Assembly (NCBI RefSeq): GCF_036711975.1 | Contig: NC_091966.1 | Span: 1,681,501 to 1,745,500 of the forward strand | DNA from: Onthophagus taurus | Taxonomy: Eukaryota; Arthropoda; Insecta; Coleoptera; Scarabaeidae | Reading direction: 5' to 3' | Length of the DNA stretch: 64,000 nt | Shown here: positions 62,903-64,000 of the stretch, piece after piece | Layout: each line of letters opens with the position of its first letter | Numbering within the stretch: the stretch's first letter is position 1 | The notes under the pieces: model-generated | What the model saw: only the letters and a program-made list of their open reading frames with translations | Database searches by the model: none | Told to the model about the DNA's origin: nothing | Position numbers and translations under genes: made by a program

Positions 62903-64000
62903 ATATCAATTGTTTAAAATTTATGAATAGTTATGTTTAATGACGACTAAATAATGAAAAGTATTTTTTCTAACCCTTGTTTTGTGATTTGTAATTTACA
63001 TGGTGCTCTGTTTTTATAAGATTTGATCACTTTCCTTTCTTTATGAGACAAGTAATGTGGAATAGTTAGAACATACGATGAAATAAAGTGAATTAACTTG
63101 TTTGGGATCTCAATAATATCATCATTCTTCTCAAGTCAAATAAAACTGTCACACACTAAGTGGACAAAAATTCAAGTTTTTTATGTGTTACTGTTGAGGT
63201 TATGAAATCAAAACTACTCTATTTAAAAAATATACAACGTCGTTCAAGCAAAGCTTAAGAAACCATCAAGACTGAAATATATGAAATTAAAAAGGTTGGA
63301 AGCCCTCACAACTCCAATGTCAATGAACTGGGTGAACATATTGAGATCGCCCCCCCTCAATCTCTTTTGTCTCCCATTTTTGTCAGATGGTAGCAGCAAC
63401 TCTTGTTATTAGTTGGTTGTTTAACTTTCGGGTTGTAATTGTCTTTCACTTCTTTTTTGTTTTCTTTACTTTTCCCATTTGTTATTATTAAAAGAAAAAA
63501 TATGAAAGAAAACAAATCACTACCTGGATTACTAGATTATATAAGTTAACATTTTAATGACTACATTCTTAATTTGATACTTTCAACGTATTGAATGTTG
63601 TTTTGATTTTAGCTCATCATATGTGTTAACCATCAATCGTTTTTATATTTTATATTAATTAAGTCATTGCAGAAATTTAACACTTTACTTGCTCTTCTTC
63701 TCTTCATTCTGTTGCTCTTCCACTAATTTTACAGCATTTCCCAAAGTGCAACAATTACGACAGTTTTTCTGCTTTTGGGCAAAGGATTTAGTACAACCAA
63801 AAGTACTACTAAAGCAAATCAGATTTTAGGTGATTCTTATCTTTTGGCAAATCTCTCCTATTTTATGAATTGTTTTTAAACTCTGTTTTAGACTATTCTT
63901 AGCAATTATACAAGTAATTTGGCATCTGCCAAGAAAAATTATTCCATTCTGCATTTATTCGGCGTACCTTCTCTGAAACTCGAGCGTTTTTTCATTGATT
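62903..64000. other. Megator intron 2 continuation or flank, no exon recognised
   Basis: The next Megator exon was not found here. A minus-strand frame of about 40 codons (63688-63810) ending KNCRNCCTLGNAVKLVEE...KKSK and a stop has some coding character but no family match. Confidence 0.4.

Overview
The window looks like insect nuclear DNA, probably a beetle. It is AT-rich and intron-bearing, and it carries four genes typical of animals: paraplegin (Spg7), a Tat-SF1/HTATSF1 splicing cofactor, the Rac GTPase and the nucleoporin Megator/TPR. Most of the rest is transposable-element debris. 'Beetle' is an impression from the density of terminal-inverted-repeat elements ending in ACAGGGTG; no single sequence proves it.

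Layout. 1-18.3 kb has no recognisable host gene. It holds a LINE with a deleted catalytic centre (1.8-4.5 kb), three large palindromic foldback elements (4.98-9.9 kb), a hAT-type MITE with an exact 8-bp target duplication (13.19-13.56 kb) and decayed LINE pieces. 18.36-25.32 kb is Spg7: eight exons, 780 residues, with intron 3 swollen to 4.3 kb by nested foldback elements. 25.4-27.9 kb is an intergenic spacer expanded by tandem copies of the Spg7 polyadenylation site plus the Htatsf1 promoter and first codons. 27.91-29.27 kb is the single-exon Htatsf1 gene. 29.57-33.87 kb is a DNA transposon whose transposase has DD82E spacing. A Penelope-like element has inserted into its right terminal repeat, and the uninterrupted left repeat shows the empty site. 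36.26-40.93 kb is a complete, very young Ty3/gypsy element (LTRs differ at one of 231 positions; one open gag-pol frame). 43.4-53.83 kb is Rac on the minus strand: four exons, 192 residues, with a 9.7-kb first intron packed with LINE remains. 56.05-58.06 kb is a displaced copy of a Megator internal exon with in-frame TAA codons but no frameshift. 58.72-60.23 kb holds the first two coding exons of Megator, which continues past the window. 60.3-62.9 kb is a foldback element inserted into another copy of itself and carrying a PIF/Harbinger relic with a MADF-domain fragment.

The four host genes do different jobs (mitochondrial m-AAA protease, spliceosome cofactor, actin and NADPH-oxidase signalling, nuclear-pore basket), and nothing suggests joint regulation. 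The main interest lies in how repeats have rebuilt the non-coding space: several foldback families share only their first few terminal bases, a CTAG-rich repeat conserves a hairpin including a paired substitution, and segmental copies of host promoter and exon sequence lie next to the intact genes. Splice sites were read by eye from GT/AG signals, phase and remembered protein families; no alignment was run.
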